Source: G963665545 sp963665545 (GTDB taxonomy: Bacteria; Pseudomonadota; Gammaproteobacteria; Xanthomonadales; SZUA-36). From it: DNA of 64,000 nucleotides. The notes beneath the pieces are model-generated. The model saw only the letters and a program-made list of their open reading frames with translations. It made no database searches and had not been told where the DNA came from. A program made the translations under genes and the position numbers. This document shows positions 53,081-60,986 of the stretch, one piece after another (within the stretch, counting starts at the first letter, position 1; each line of letters opens with the position of its first letter). The DNA is taken from assembly GCA_963665545.2 (NCBI GenBank), contig CAXXKZ010000012.1:242595-306594 (forward strand), read 5' to 3'.

Positions 53081-53703
53081 CTGTGAATTCCAGCAACGTT
53101 GTTCACAAAAGCGCTCCAAATCCTGGTTGAGTCGCAGCTCATCATTCGAATTGGTCGGGGTATCCGCGTTTGTCATCTATGTCAGGGAGCCGGCTGAGAG
53201 TAACAGTGCTGTTTCCAGGACGCGCCACACGGCGCCTGCGGCGCCTGCACATCCCTGTGGGCTCCTCTTGAAACATCCTGTTTCAAAGGGTCCTGGAAGC
53301 AGCACTGTCACTCTTTCCGGCTTGTTCCAACTGATGGCACATAGGGGTCACAAATGTCGTCGATTTGGCGCTTATTATCATGCCAGTGGCTGCCCCAGGG
53401 CGGTTGCGGTCGTTTAAGCCCAAAGGAACCGCACTGTGACAGCAAAGTGTCGTGAGGGGGTTGTGGTGCGCTCCATCAAGGTGGATGCCGAAGGACGACA
53501 AGCGACTGGGTCGTCGAGCCAGGGATGGCTCGACGAGGCGACACGGAACAGGATGTTCCGTTGGAGCCGACCCACCAAGCGCGGAGGAGTGAGGGAAGCC
53601 CATCGGGCCATCCCCCAGGAGCGAACCGCAACCCCCTCATGACACTTTGCGTAACGATGGCACCGAGCTCTAAGTGTGAACAACGTTGCTGGAATTCACA
53701 GCT
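53079..53703. repeat. TIR-bounded repeat element, copy B (uninterrupted)
   Basis: A 625-bp unit with terminal inverted repeats: the left end and the inverted right end share ~28 bases beginning AGCTGTGAATTCCAGCAACG. The right part, 53350-53703, aligns in reverse with 14552-14905. The left part holds a long imperfect hairpin (18-bp stem with arms at ~53202-53219 and ~53297-53314), with an inner GAAACA/TGTTTC hairpin. It contains an empty copy of the IS110 target (53498-53508). No plausible gene. It fills the gap between the convergent genes gltD and the racemase-like gene. Confidence 0.88.
53511..53536. repeat. Conserved 10-bp hairpin in repeat copy B
   Basis: TCGTCGAGCC / GGCTCGACGA around a 6-base loop. 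It corresponds to 14718-14743 in copy A, whose stem differs at four compensated base pairs. It is next to the empty IS110 target site. Confidence 0.85.
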
Positions 53704-53711
53704 AGGGCCTG

Positions 53712-54455
53712 TCACCAGGAATCCGGCATGGGATAGCCGACAATGTCCTTCTTTCCCGGCAGCGGATAGACATGCTTGCTGTGGCTCAAGCCGGATTTAA
53801 CCAACGCGTCGGCGACACGAATGGTCAGCGGTATAGGGTCGATCACCGGCACATCTATGCCCTCCTCGCGCAAGCCTTCGACCATGTGCTCGGTCAGACC
53901 AAGAAAGCCGGTGCATCCCAGCACGATGGCGCCAGCATGGTCCTGATTCACGGCCTTGACGGCCTTTTTGGTCAATGCCCTGCCCAATTTCTCAATGTCG
54001 TGGTTGATGCTCAGTACCGGAATATCCACCGCTTCGAACGAAGCATATTGTCGGGTCAGACCATAGCCCGCCACGATGTGCTCAACCATGGCGCGTAAGC
54101 GATCCAGCACGGTGATGAAGCTGAACCGATTACCCAACATGGAAGCGACATGGATGGCAGTCTGGCAAGGCCCCAACACCGGGATGGAAACCGCTTCGCG
54201 GCACGGATTCAAGCCTGGATTCCCCATGCAGTCAATGACAATGGCATTGGCGCCTGCCCGTTCTGCTTCGATCGCCCGCTTGATGGTATCGGGTATGCAC
54301 AGCGCCTCGTCAAATTCCGATTCAACCGATGCGGGCTCCTTGTCGAGAATGCTGAATGTCACTTCAAGGTCGTCTGTTTCACAGGCTGCAAAGTCCTCCT
54401 GCGTGCGAAATCCTTCTGAAATGATGGGTGTAATGACGTGGACAACCGATTTCAT
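53712..54455 (-). CDS. Asp/Glu/hydantoin racemase family protein
   Basis: A 247-residue protein with the two cysteines of the cofactor-independent racemase family: Cys in VIDCMGNPGLNP (~75) and in VLGCTGFLGL (~184), each in the conserved 'xxxCxGxPGL' setting. Length is typical. It would racemise an amino acid or a hydantoin. ATG 54455 has a strong AGGAGG. It lies 45 bases downstream of the DUF917 chimera on the same strand, and DUF917 and hydantoin-racemase genes often neighbour each other in hydantoin-degradation clusters. Confidence 0.85.
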   Translation of the reverse strand: MKSVVHVITPIISEGFRTQEDFAACETDDLEVTFSILDKEPASVESEFDEALCIPDTIKRAIEAERAGANAIVIDCMGNPGLNPCREAVSIPVLGPCQTAIHVASMLGNRFSFITVLDRLRAMVEHIVAGYGLTRQYASFEAVDIPVLSINHDIEKLGRALTKKAVKAVNQDHAGAIVLGCTGFLGLTEHMVEGLREEGIDVPVIDPIPLTIRVADALVKSGLSHSKHVYPLPGKKDIVGYPMPDSW

Positions 54456-54500
54456 GTCAATTCCTCCTGGCGGGCGCTAGCCCTTCGACGATCACGAATA

Positions 54501-55658
54501 CTACAATTGCTCAAGCGGCACAAAAGCCTCTTGCAGGCCAAACGCCGCGGGCCCCATCACGGCCAGCGATTCCACGGTCCTGAGAATGGGCGGTGCGCTG
54601 ACCCCAATCACCTTGATCCGCTGACCGTACTTGAGCGCTTCTACGGGAATGGGTTCGGCCGTCTCGCTGTCGACCATGCATATCAGATCGGGGACGATTG
54701 CGCGGACCTTGCCGTCTTCGCGGGCCACCAGGTGCTCGTTCTGAAAAGTCACTTCCATCGTTCTGCCGGAGCCATCCAGGGCCGCCACGTGGCAGAATCC
54801 GATTGCAAAGCCTTTGGTGGTTTCGCGCCTCAGATCGGTGACCTTGCCATCGAACAGCAATTTGACCTGATTATAGTACGGCGTCGTACGCAAATAGCTG
54901 ACCAATTCATTAACCGGACTGCCAACTTGCCGGCCACGCGCGATGGCCCGTCCAATCTCCAGCGCCAGCGTCATGGTGCCTTTCACAGCGGTGCGTTTCA
55001 CATCGGCACCACTCATCGGATACGAAGACAGGATGACACTGCAGCCCATTTCTATCGAGGCCACCCTGACCAGATTTTCAGCCCTCTTGGCGCTGCCGGT
55101 TTCGACCACCATCGAATTGAGATGGTCATCAGCCACCACCAGCGGCGTGCAGGAAACGCCGAAGACATTGAAGGACACCATCTGGATTTCCGGAAACGCC
55201 CGACCCATTCCGTCTGCGTTGACCAGCGGCAAGCCGCTGCGTGCTGCTGCCATGATGGGCAGGATGGAATTCACGCCGCCAATTTCCACCGGCAATATGG
55301 CGTCAAGCTTCTTGCCGGTATATTTCTCGAGCCGGCTCATGACCAGGTCAACGTCGTCGCCACAGGCGGCTTTTTCAATCAAAACCGTGGGCGCGCCGAG
55401 CGAAATGCCCTTGGCATCGTTATTGCGGTAAGGAATGCCATCGATTGTGTCGATGGTACCGGTGAAGGTGTCGTTACTGCCCGAATCGGGCGTGTTGAAG
55501 CTGTTGAGACTTGAATTGTCCTGGCCGGCATGAACTTTCAAGCGAAAATCCAGGTTGTCACTGGCTTGCCAGTCCACTATGGCCCGAACCGAAACGCGGT
55601 CCAGCCCACCACAGTGTGCCCTGGGGGCCTTTGAGCACCTCCACGCGTTCGGTGTCAA
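54501..55658 (-). CDS. Chimeric frame: TonB-receptor barrel fragment fused to DUF917 protein
   Basis: Residues ~20-84 read like part of a TonB-dependent receptor barrel (VRAIVDWQASDNLDFRLKV, then GIPYRNNDAKG). From ~residue 88 (near 55397) the sequence is a DUF917 (S-methyl-thiohydantoin desulfurase-like) protein: APTVLIEKAACGDD, LPVEIGGVNSILPI, NADGMGRAFPEIQM. The usual ~80-residue DUF917 N-terminus with its Gly-rich motif is missing. The frame has no convincing start of its own. It appears to result from a deletion joining two genes, and is likely non-functional. The DUF917 part runs to the natural C-terminus and is followed by the racemase gene. Confidence 0.75.
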   Translation of the reverse strand: MTPNAWRCSKAPRAHCGGLDRVSVRAIVDWQASDNLDFRLKVHAGQDNSSLNSFNTPDSGSNDTFTGTIDTIDGIPYRNNDAKGISLGAPTVLIEKAACGDDVDLVMSRLEKYTGKKLDAILPVEIGGVNSILPIMAAARSGLPLVNADGMGRAFPEIQMVSFNVFGVSCTPLVVADDHLNSMVVETGSAKRAENLVRVASIEMGCSVILSSYPMSGADVKRTAVKGTMTLALEIGRAIARGRQVGSPVNELVSYLRTTPYYNQVKLLFDGKVTDLRRETTKGFAIGFCHVAALDGSGRTMEVTFQNEHLVAREDGKVRAIVPDLICMVDSETAEPIPVEALKYGQRIKVIGVSAPPILRTVESLAVMGPAAFGLQEAFVPLEQL

Positions 55659-56061
55659 ACATCTGGAAAAGCATCATGGCCGGGGAGGCAATATAAACCT
55701 GGTCCACGTATGAGCCGACCGAGGTTGCCTGATTGATCGCATAGTCATTGACACCCACGCCACGAATGGTGAAGTTGGGGATACTGGTAACCAGCGTGTT
55801 AACCGCAAAGTTGGTGGTCTGGGTGGCCACGTCCAGCGGCTGTCTGAACGCCAGGTCTTTGATGGTTTGGGAATCGAAAGCAGAAATCGCAATGCCGACG
55901 TCATTGATGTTTTGGGAACGTTTTTGAGCGGTGACGACTATTTCTTCAAGAACTCGCCCCGATCCTTGATCATCCTGTGCCAGCGCAGGCACTGCGAATA
56001 GTAAACTCGCAGCTATTGCTGTTCGCATCATGCCTAAGTCCTTCCTAATACGTGCCATTAA
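55558..56061 (-). pseudogene. TonB-dependent receptor remnant (signal peptide and plug domain)
   Basis: Start ATG 56061 (GAGGATA upstream) opens a signal peptide (MMRTAIAASLLFAVPALAQ), then the TonB-box region (EEIVVTAQKRSQNINDVG) and the plug domain (FTIRGVGVNDYAINQATS, ...VEVLKGPQGTL). Immediately after GPQGTLW, near 55607, homology is lost and a barrel segment continues in another frame (see 54501-55658). Receptors of this type are normally ~750-900 residues; most of the barrel is missing. It would have been a substrate-uptake receptor in the outer membrane. Confidence 0.8.
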
Positions 56062-56331
56062 ATTATCCTCATCCGGCTGAGCCGGTTTCTTTGGTGCCAG
56101 GTCCAATCTGTGTAATGATCAGGAACAGCGCGGCAGCATACAATGGGCCGGATGTCCCTCATTCAAACTACTGCGTGAACCTCTGGCCCAGCAACGGGAA
56201 TTTTGGACAGGCCTGAGAAAAATTGGACAGTTGTCGCTGACGCTGGCATCAATTTGACCTGTCTTAACGGACAGGTTTGACCGCACAAATGAGGCAGATC
56301 ATTCATGACGAGAGCAAGGCGAGGAACACCC

Positions 56332-58268
56332 ATGAAAAAAACTTCCCGGTCCGTGACGACATTCATAATATTCATCGCTGGCATTATTTTGGCCAGCCCG
56401 ACTCAGGCTCAGATTCCACCCCCCGAGAATGCCAGCGACATGCTTTCGGAAGAGTACACCGGCGAGAGCTATTCGCCCTATGCGGGTCGGGGCTTTGGGA
56501 CACGGCCGCTATGGGGCGATAGCCATCTGCATACCGGCAACTCCTTTGATGCCGGTGCTTTCGGTGCCAGGCTGAGGCCGGAAGACGCTCATCGCTTTGC
56601 CCGAGGAGACGAAGTGATTTCCTCTACCGGTATTCCGGTGCGACTGTCCAGGCCGCTCGACTGGTTGATGGTGGCAGATCATTCCGACAATATGGGGTTT
56701 TTCCTTGACCTTTATGCAGCCGAGGAAAACATTCTCAGCGTCCCGAAGGGCAAGGACTGGTATGACAGGATCATGGCCGGCAAGGGCCCCGAGGTCGCCT
56801 ATGAAATGATCGGCCTGTTCGCCAACGGCAATTTCCCTGAAAACTTGATGTACTGGCCGAACAAGGAGGCCTATAAGGATGTCTGGCAGCGGACCATCGC
56901 AGCAGCCGAACAATACAACGACCCTGGCAACTACACCGCCTTCATAGGCTACGAGTGTACCTCACTGATCAGCGGCAACAATATGCACCGGGTAGTGATT
57001 TATCGCGACGACGCCGACAAGGGATCACAGATGGTGCCGTACACCACCTACCCGCCATTCGGCAGCCCCAACCCCCGTGATCTCTGGAAGTGGTTGGCCA
57101 ATTACGAGGAAAAAACCGGCGGCGACGTACTGGCGCTGGCTCATAACGGCAATCTGGCTAACGGCATCATGTTTCCGCTTGACGCCCAATTTGACGGCAG
57201 AAAGCTGGATGACGAATACATCACCCAGCGCATCAAGTGGGAGCCGCTTTACGAAATTACCCAGATCAAAGGTGACGGCGAGACGCATCCCTACCTGTCA
57301 CCGGAAGACGAATTCGCGGATTATGAAACCTGGGACATTGGAAACCTTGATACGGTTCCAACGATCAAAACCAACGATATGCTGGCTGGCGAATATGCCC
57401 GTGAAGCGCTCAAAAACGGCTTGGCGATTGAAGCGAGGCTGGGCACCAACCCTTACAAGTTCGGCGTGGTCGGATCCACCGACAGCCACACTGGTCTGGC
57501 CACGGCGCAGGAGGATAATTTCTTCGGCAAGCACTCCGGCGCGGAACCAAAGCCCTCGCGGATGACGCACCCGTTTCTGAAGAATGAGAAAGGTACGATT
57601 ATGGGTTGGGGAATGGTTTCCTCGGGTCTGGCAGCGGTATACGCCGAAGAAAACACCCGTAAATCCATCTTTGACGCGATGGAACGAAAAGAAGTCTATG
57701 GCACGACCGAAACGCGCATAACGGTCCGATTTTTGGCGGCTGGAAATTCTCCGATGCAGATATCGACAGCCGGCACCCGGCCCTTGCCGGCTACCAAAAA
57801 GGTGTGCCAATGGGCGGCGACTTGTCGGCCCGCGCGGGCGCCGCATCGCCATCCTTCATGGTCTTCGCGCTCCGCGATCCGATTGGCGGCAACCTCGACC
57901 GAATCCAGATCATCAAGGGCTGGCTGGACGACAAAGGCAAAACGCATGAGCAAGTTTACGACGTGGTTTGGGCAGGCGATCGAAAGCCAGGGGCGGATGG
58001 CAAGCTGCCTCCGGTGGGCAACACGGTCACCGCCGCGACGGCCAGTTTCACCAATACCATCGGGCTGTCCGAGCTGGCCACCGTGTGGACCGACCCGGAT
58101 TTTGACGCCAGCCAGAGTGCATTTTATTACGCCCGCGTGATTGAAATTCCTACGCCGCGCTGGTCCACTCACGAAGCCTTCCGGTTTGGCATTCCGATTC
58201 CTGAAGGCGCCCCCATTTCTACCCAGGAAAGAGCCTACACTTCGCCCATTTGGTATAACCGACAGTAA
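56332..58268 (+). pseudogene. DUF3604 domain exported protein, frameshifted at a T-run
   Basis: Start ATG 56332 opens a signal peptide (MKKTSRSVTTFIIFIAGIIL) with AGGCGAGGAA upstream. The frame encodes a PHP-like DUF3604 protein: LWGDSHLHTGNSFDAGAFG, VADHSDNMG, ALAHNGNL and VGSTDSHTG carry the expected metal-binding His/Asp residues. At 57730-57734 (five Ts) the frame is lost. The true continuation, starting NFSDADIDSRHPALAG, is in the next frame and runs to TAA 58268. One T restores a ~645-residue protein. DUF3604 proteins are probably metal-dependent hydrolases of unknown substrate. The homopolymer position favours a sequencing or slippage indel. Confidence 0.85.
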
Positions 58269-58306
58269 GTTGACCCCACCTGAGGATTACGGCAAGTGAA
58301 CGATTA

Positions 58307-58320
58307 TCTACTATAATAGA
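58307..58320. promoter_or_regulatory. Palindromic operator/-10 region upstream of the XRE-cupin gene
   Basis: TCTACTATAATAGA is an imperfect version of the perfect palindrome at 59044-59059 and contains a TATAAT -10 box. It lies 45 bases before the regulator's ATG, the expected position for autoregulation. The third related site is at 62975-63004. Confidence 0.6.
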
Positions 58321-58364
58321 ATTCTGATAAAACCCTGATCCAAGCCAGCAGACCGGAGAAAACT

Positions 58365-58994
58365 ATGGCCAACGACAATAAGTCAAGCCCCAAGCCCCGC
58401 CTCAGTCAGCGTTTGAAGGCCTTGCGCGAAGCGCGCGGGCTCAAGCTCCCCGAATTGGCCACCATAACCAACATATCTCGCTCATCACTTTACAAAGTGG
58501 AAAACAGTGGCATGTCACTGACGTACGACAAGCTCATCGATCTGGCAGAAGGGCTACAAGTCAATGTCGCTGAGCTTTTTCACGAGGAAGTGCCTGAGGA
58601 AGACCAGGCGATCGTGACGGCCAGGCGAGAAGTTGGCAGAAAAGGCGAAGGATTTAGTCTGCGAACCAAAAATTATAATTCCCATTACTTGTGTCCGGAG
58701 CTGAAGAGTAAAAAGCTTACCCCCATTTTGGGAACCATCCTCAGTACGTCAATCGACGATTTCGAAGAGATGACCAGCCACGAGGGCGAAGAATTCAATT
58801 ACGTGGTGGAAGGCGCAATTGAGGTGCACACCCAATACTACTCTCCCGTCAGGCTTGACACCGGCGACTACATCTACCTGGACAGCACCATGCCACACGT
58901 TTTTGTGTCAGTAAGCAAGAAACCCGCCGTGGTACTCAGCATTTGCACCTCACCCACCACTAAGACGGCCGGTGAACTTGATGGGGAGACCTAG
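58365..58994 (+). CDS. XRE-family transcriptional regulator with C-terminal cupin sensor
   Basis: A 209-residue protein. The N-terminal helix-turn-helix (residues ~12-70) reads RLKALREARGLKLPELATI...ISRSSLYKVENSGMSLTYDKL; the C-terminal cupin (~95-200) has HEGEEFNYVVEGAIEVH and DTGDYIYLDSTMPHVFVS. The same architecture occurs in regulators of amino-acid, sugar or puu-type catabolism, where the cupin binds a small effector. Start ATG 58365. It sits among genes for secreted hydrolases, and palindromes near it suggest it controls itself and its neighbours. Confidence 0.92.
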   Translation: MANDNKSSPKPRLSQRLKALREARGLKLPELATITNISRSSLYKVENSGMSLTYDKLIDLAEGLQVNVAELFHEEVPEEDQAIVTARREVGRKGEGFSLRTKNYNSHYLCPELKSKKLTPILGTILSTSIDDFEEMTSHEGEEFNYVVEGAIEVHTQYYSPVRLDTGDYIYLDSTMPHVFVSVSKKPAVVLSICTSPTTKTAGELDGET

Positions 58995-59043
58995 CCGATG
59001 GAGGACGCTTTAGTGATTACTTTAGACACTGATATGATAAATT

Positions 59044-59059
59044 GTCTACTATAGTAGAC
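59044..59059. promoter_or_regulatory. Perfect 16-bp palindrome, candidate XRE-cupin operator
   Basis: GTCTACTATAGTAGAC is fully self-complementary. It lies between the end of the regulator gene and the 3' end of the M23 gene, where no intact gene starts. A weak -10-like TATGAT precedes it. It may be the promoter of a gene now lost. Confidence 0.65.
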
Positions 59060-59104
59060 TTGCTTCGGCAATCCGCTCACAATCGCAACACCCAGAGAGT
59101 CATC

Positions 59105-59134
59105 ATGCATATTGCAAGTCAGGTAACAGACTGA
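59105..59134 (+). other. Nine-codon frame after the orphan operator, possible gene remnant
   Basis: ATG 59105 is followed by eight codons and TGA. It lies 45 bases after the perfect operator palindrome, the same spacing seen between operator and ATG at the regulator gene. It could be the leftover start of a deleted gene or chance. The remaining 130 bases up to the M23 gene hold nothing else. Confidence 0.3.
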
Positions 59135-59160
59135 GCCTGGATACTGTTCTACGGTCGTCG

Positions 59161-60933
59161 CTACTTGGCCTCGTAGGGCAAGCCGGGGCTCAGCACAGTG
59201 GCGCCGTCCATCTTGAAGAAACCGGTATAGGAGACTTTTTCGAACACCACGGGCAGTGGATCATTTTCAAAGGTGCCGGGCCCGGCCTGAAGTTGATAAT
59301 GCAGGTGAGGGAAGCCTTCACCGGACCCAGCAGATCCAAGCAAACCCAATACCTGGCCCTGTTCGACGTGATCACCCGTCTTGACCCGTACAGTACCCTG
59401 CGCCATATGCGCCAGCAGGCTGAACTCGCCGTGACCGTGGTCGATAATCATCAGATTTCCGCCGATGGCCTTTTTGGAGTCGGGCACGGTTCGGAGATAT
59501 TCCTCCGAAGCCGCGATATCCGGGACATCATTACGCGCATAAACTATGGTGCCTGCGGCCGGCGCAATGATTTCTGTGTTCCTGAATGAAAAAAAATCAG
59601 CACTTTTCGCGCCGCCATTTTTTGCCAATTCAAAATCAGGGCCCAAGGCCAGAATGTCATAGGAAAAGTGCTGGCTGCGCTCGTAACTATGCGACAACAT
59701 ATCGTAGTCGTGGGCAACAGGGATGAGGAATTTGCCTTTCAACGGAAAGATGTAGCTGTTCTTCGGCTGGTAGCGGCCAAGCGGGAAATCGGCCTCTACC
59801 GATACCGGATGACCTTGCGGCGTCCTGCCATGAAACACATAATTGATACGATCTGCGCCTGCGCTCTTCACCTCGTGCATGGCATGACGGAAGTTGTAAA
59901 TCTCCGGAATCGAGTTGAACCGGGCGGCCGGATACGACCTCGTGCCATTAAGGACGCTCGCACCAAGCTCAACGGTCCGAAGTAATTCATCACCTGAATA
60001 CAGCGCTATGACCGCGCGCTCCGGTTCGACATATCGGCCGTATTTTTCGTTGACAACCGCATGAAAACTCCAGCTCTCCGAGGGCGCATAGGGCGTGCCC
60101 CAACCCCGATACCATTCACCGATGCTGATCTGTCCGTCATCTTCTTTATAAATGCTGAGGGGCAGGGTCGATAGCGCCAATTGATACGGGGTATGTGCCA
60201 TGGCTGCAGCGTGGGGGTAGGCAAAATCGTCAGGTGCAAACGCCGCGCCGAACTGATAGGCCTCGACCATGATGCGCATTTTCATATCCGGCCGCGACCA
60301 ACGCCAGAGAAACGGTACCATGCTGCCGCCTTCTTCGCGGTAATCATCGTAGCTGATTGACACTATGGTGGGTCCTTCTTCGTACGGTTCCTGGCGCGTC
60401 TCCCGCACCAACAGGTGACTTTCAGAATCAACGTGCAGGGTGGTTTCGCGACCGGATGTGTCCCGGAAGCGAATCAACACGGTGCCATTATCATGGGCAG
60501 TGGAAGTGTCCACCGACACCTTGGCGCCCGGCGCCCGCAGTTGCCCGAGGCGAAGCACAATGGGTATCCGACTCAGGCGACTCCTTTCGTCGCCGCCAAG
60601 CTCACGCGCCGAAGCACCGCGTTGCCATGCGGCATCGCCGTCAACAGACAACACATCGCTGGCATAGCCGATGTCCCAATCCATCCGGTATTGCCCGGGT
60701 GTCCTGGCAATGATTTTGAATGTACCCGGAAACCCACCAAAAACCTGGATCTGGCCGCTGATTGAAACCGCTGAGAGCGCCGACACCGCCGCCTCACCGC
60801 CATGGGCACTGATCATCCTGTCGACCCATTCATTGGCATCTTGCGCCAGGCCAACACCACAAAACGAAGACAGGATAGTCAGCAGACAAAGCCGAATGGA
60901 TCGTTGGGTATTGCATGAATAAAGTGAGAACAC
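59161..60933 (-). CDS. Exported M23 family metallopeptidase
   Basis: A 590-residue protein starting at GTG 60933 with GAGGAG 7 bases upstream. It has a signal peptide (LCLLTILSSFCGVGLAQ), an N-terminal lipoprotein-carrier-like domain (residues ~35-240: WVDRMISAHGGEAAVSAL..., VSISYDDYREEGG) and a C-terminal M23 (LytM-like) domain. The zinc ligands are H in SQHFSYD (HxxxD) and HLHYQL near the end; 'IIAPAAGTIVYARNDVPD' and 'GGNLMIIDHGHGEFSLLAHM' are the conserved strands. It would cleave peptide cross-links in peptidoglycan or other peptides in the periplasm. It lies just downstream of the CocE-type gene. Confidence 0.85.
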   Translation of the reverse strand: MFSLYSCNTQRSIRLCLLTILSSFCGVGLAQDANEWVDRMISAHGGEAAVSALSAVSISGQIQVFGGFPGTFKIIARTPGQYRMDWDIGYASDVLSVDGDAAWQRGASARELGGDERSRLSRIPIVLRLGQLRAPGAKVSVDTSTAHDNGTVLIRFRDTSGRETTLHVDSESHLLVRETRQEPYEEGPTIVSISYDDYREEGGSMVPFLWRWSRPDMKMRIMVEAYQFGAAFAPDDFAYPHAAAMAHTPYQLALSTLPLSIYKEDDGQISIGEWYRGWGTPYAPSESWSFHAVVNEKYGRYVEPERAVIALYSGDELLRTVELGASVLNGTRSYPAARFNSIPEIYNFRHAMHEVKSAGADRINYVFHGRTPQGHPVSVEADFPLGRYQPKNSYIFPLKGKFLIPVAHDYDMLSHSYERSQHFSYDILALGPDFELAKNGGAKSADFFSFRNTEIIAPAAGTIVYARNDVPDIAASEEYLRTVPDSKKAIGGNLMIIDHGHGEFSLLAHMAQGTVRVKTGDHVEQGQVLGLLGSAGSGEGFPHLHYQLQAGPGTFENDPLPVVFEKVSYTGFFKMDGATVLSPGLPYEAK

Positions 60934-60986
60934 TGTAAAACTCCTCAGCTATGAAATGACAGCATATGATCAATCCGCCAGCAAGA

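Noticed and set aside
53081..53450. Possible tRNA or known small RNA in the left half of repeat copy B.
   Set aside because: No cloverleaf, anticodon arm or TPsiC-like sequence could be found; the hairpin is longer than any tRNA stem.
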